From the NCBI RefSeq assembly GCF_000331105.1, contig NC_020054.1:1973698-2037697 (forward strand): DNA of 64,000 nt, given 5' to 3'. The stretch comes from Fibrella aestuarina BUZ 2. GTDB taxonomy: Bacteria; Bacteroidota; Bacteroidia; Cytophagales; Spirosomataceae. The stretch's first letter is position 1. Each line of letters starts with the position of its first letter. Below the pieces are notes generated by a model. That model was given only the letters and a program-made list of their open reading frames with translations. It searched no databases and was not told the origin of the DNA. The position numbers and the translations under genes are program-made. Positions 62,353 through 64,000 of this stretch are shown piece after piece.

Positions 62353-64000
62353 TCACTCACTAACCACCTTCACCCGGCTATTGCCGTCGTTGCCTTTCTC
62401 GACCTGGATTTGCACGGAAATCCGCTCCTTGATTTCGTGCCGGTGCGAGATAATACCAATCGTTTTCTGGCTGTCCTGCTGAAGCTTTTCCAGCATCACG
62501 ATGGCCGTATCCAGCGCGTCGGGGTCGAGCGTGCCGAAGCCCTCGTCGATAAACAGGCTGTCGATCTGCACATTGCGCGACGCCAGATCGGATAACCCCA
62601 GCGCCAGTGCCAGACTCAGCGTAAACGTCTCGCCACCCGACAGACTCGTAATCGTACGCTCGGCCTGCCCCTGATACAGATCCACCACAAACAGATCGTC
62701 CTGATCGTCGCGCGGCGGCAGGAGCAGGTAGCGGTCGGTGAGGTCGGTGAGGCGCCGATTGGCCAGCCCGATCAACTGCGAGAGCGTGAGGCTTTGGGCA
62801 AACTTGCTGAACGAATCGCCCGTGGCGCTGCCGATCAACTTCTTCAATTCACGCCAGGGGATAATGGCCGCTTCTAACTGCCCCAGTTCACTTATTCCCT
62901 TCTGATGCGCCTGCAAACTCTTGCGGTTGGCATCCATTTCGCCCCGCGCATGGCCCGATGCCGACAACACCTTTTGTTGTTCGCGGCGGAGCGTGTCCAG
63001 TTCGCGGCGTACCTCGGCGAGGGGAAGCTCGGTTTTGCGGTTTTTCTGGGCGTCGGCGAGGCGGCGTTGTTCGTCGGCGGTCCGTTGGTCCAGTTCGATG
63101 CGTTCGCGGTCGAGGGCTTCCTGCTGGGTACGTAGTTTCTGCACCGTCGGCGCATCCAGCAGCAGCGCCCGCGCGGTAGCCGCGTCAATCAGATTTCGTT
63201 TCTTGAAGAGTGGCTTCAGAGCCGTCAGGATGCGGCGCTCATCGGCCAGAGCCGCCTGTTCGTCGGCTTCGGCTTTCTGGAGCAATTCGGTTTGCGTACC
63301 AATGCGGCCCTGCAAATCGGCGGTGGTGCGCAGCAGGGTATTGGCCCGTTGCGCCCAATCGTCGCCCGCATATAGCTCGTTTCGCTCGATCAATAACTCA
63401 TCCAACTTGCGCTGACTCCGTTGAAGATCGGTCAACTGCGTCATTAGCGTCGTGAGCAGGCGGTGTTGTTCCCAGGCGTTGCGTAGCGTGTGGAGCCGCG
63501 TTTGCGTCTGAGCGAGTTCGTGCTGTTCAGCCCGCATCAGCGCCGGCCCCATGTCGGCATCGATCTGGTTGGCCAAACGAAGGCCATCGATGTAATCACG
63601 CTTTTCACGGTAAAGGCTGCGTAATTCGGCCTGGGTACGTTCCGCCTCCTGCACTTTTGCCGTCAGGCTAAGCTGGGTGTCGGCGAGCGTTCGGGCGGCG
63701 GTTTGGGCCTGCTTCTGCTCGTCTTTGGCCAGCAGTAGGGCTGCGGCCACCGTCCCCAACTGGTTGACATAATGGGTCGCATACGGGTGCTCCCGCGACC
63801 CACATAGCGGGCAGGGCTCGTCGGCAATCAGCGCGTCACGCAACTGGTTCAGGTCGGCTTCCTGGCTGAGTCGTCGTTGGTCGGCTTCGATCCGTTGCAC
63901 GGCCTCCTGCGCAGTCCGTTCGCGCTCCATCGCCGCGAGTAAAAGCGGTTCGTTCTCGGCTAGTTGCTGTCTGAACTTTGTAATCGGCTCGGCTAGTTGC
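62353..64000 (-). CDS. sbcC: SbcC-type exonuclease subunit, 5' end outside the window
   Basis: The frame is open to the last base, so the N-terminal ATPase half lies beyond the window; an internal ATG at 63930 is not the start. The visible 549 residues include the zinc hook CPLCGSREHP, long coiled coil (for example RTADEQRRLADAQKNRKTEL), the ABC signature LSGGETFTLSLALALGLSDL and Walker B SLFIDEGFGTLDPDALD, with the H-loop in IGIISHRHEIKERI. With SbcD it processes DNA ends and hairpins, which is of note beside so many palindromes. Convergent with fabI. Confidence 0.92.
   Translation of the reverse strand, partial: QLAEPITKFRQQLAENEPLLLAAMERERTAQEAVQRIEADQRRLSQEADLNQLRDALIADEPCPLCGSREHPYATHYVNQLGTVAAALLLAKDEQKQAQTAARTLADTQLSLTAKVQEAERTQAELRSLYREKRDYIDGLRLANQIDADMGPALMRAEQHELAQTQTRLHTLRNAWEQHRLLTTLMTQLTDLQRSQRKLDELLIERNELYAGDDWAQRANTLLRTTADLQGRIGTQTELLQKAEADEQAALADERRILTALKPLFKKRNLIDAATARALLLDAPTVQKLRTQQEALDRERIELDQRTADEQRRLADAQKNRKTELPLAEVRRELDTLRREQQKVLSASGHARGEMDANRKSLQAHQKGISELGQLEAAIIPWRELKKLIGSATGDSFSKFAQSLTLSQLIGLANRRLTDLTDRYLLLPPRDDQDDLFVVDLYQGQAERTITSLSGGETFTLSLALALGLSDLASRNVQIDSLFIDEGFGTLDPDALDTAIVMLEKLQQDSQKTIGIISHRHEIKERISVQIQVEKGNDGNSRVKVVSE

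Overview
The window looks like a chromosomal segment of a GC-rich member of the Bacteroidota, most likely order Cytophagales and close to the Spirosoma/Fibrella group. This is an inference. The reasons are: genes without obvious Shine-Dalgarno sequences, signal peptides that often end in -AQ, lipoproteins with short LxxC lipoboxes, tandem DUF2807 (head GIN) proteins, a LytTR regulator, a helix-hairpin-helix outer-membrane protein, and a FadB/thiolase pair. No rRNA, tRNA, CRISPR array or insertion sequence was seen. No gene-free stretch exceeds 300 bases. The 8-mer AACGTACC/GGTACGTT is very common on both strands throughout.

Region 1 (1-14262) is an exopolysaccharide or O-antigen-type locus. 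It encodes a flippase (cut by the window start), methyltransferases, several glycosyltransferases, an AsnB-type amidotransferase, UDP-GlcNAc 2-epimerase, a fused alcohol dehydrogenase/Gfo-Idh oxidoreductase and a heparinase II/III-like protein. Most genes are joined by 4-bp start/stop overlaps. One FkbM methyltransferase gene runs against the others.

Region 2 (14263-30500) holds metabolic and envelope genes: a secreted amidohydrolase, alanine dehydrogenase divergent from an Lrp/AsnC regulator, a FAD reductase, a small lipoprotein, a quinone-reductase-like enzyme, an aquaglyceroporin, an acyl-ACP thioesterase and an HhH outer-membrane protein. An AT-richer nucleotidyltransferase gene follows, then fadA and fadB separated by a toxin-antitoxin pair whose PIN toxin carries an in-frame stop codon.

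Region 3 (29456-38871) is the most striking part: FHA protein, small membrane peptide, PP2C phosphatase, two paralogous membrane Ser/Thr kinases, and a 1341-residue RodA/FtsW-penicillin-binding protein fusion. The gene set matches the actinobacterial fhaA-pstP-rodA-pbpA-pknA-pknB cell-growth operon, with polymerase and transpeptidase joined in one chain. A phospho-controlled peptidoglycan synthesis machine is the natural reading.

Region 4 (38880-64000) is a mixed housekeeping and accessory region: ZU5-like lipoprotein, nucleoside hydrolase, Ogt, response regulators, GT2, BrkB/YihY, YbgC-type thioesterase, MltG, two DUF2807 proteins, class IV aminotransferase, isoaspartyl peptidase, KdsC-type phosphatase, a Crp/Fnr regulator, an RsmF-type rRNA methyltransferase, two secreted sulfatases flanking an esterase gene, an alpha/beta hydrolase, FabI and the C-terminal part of SbcC. 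Several intergenic inverted repeats, some of them related to each other, lie between these genes.
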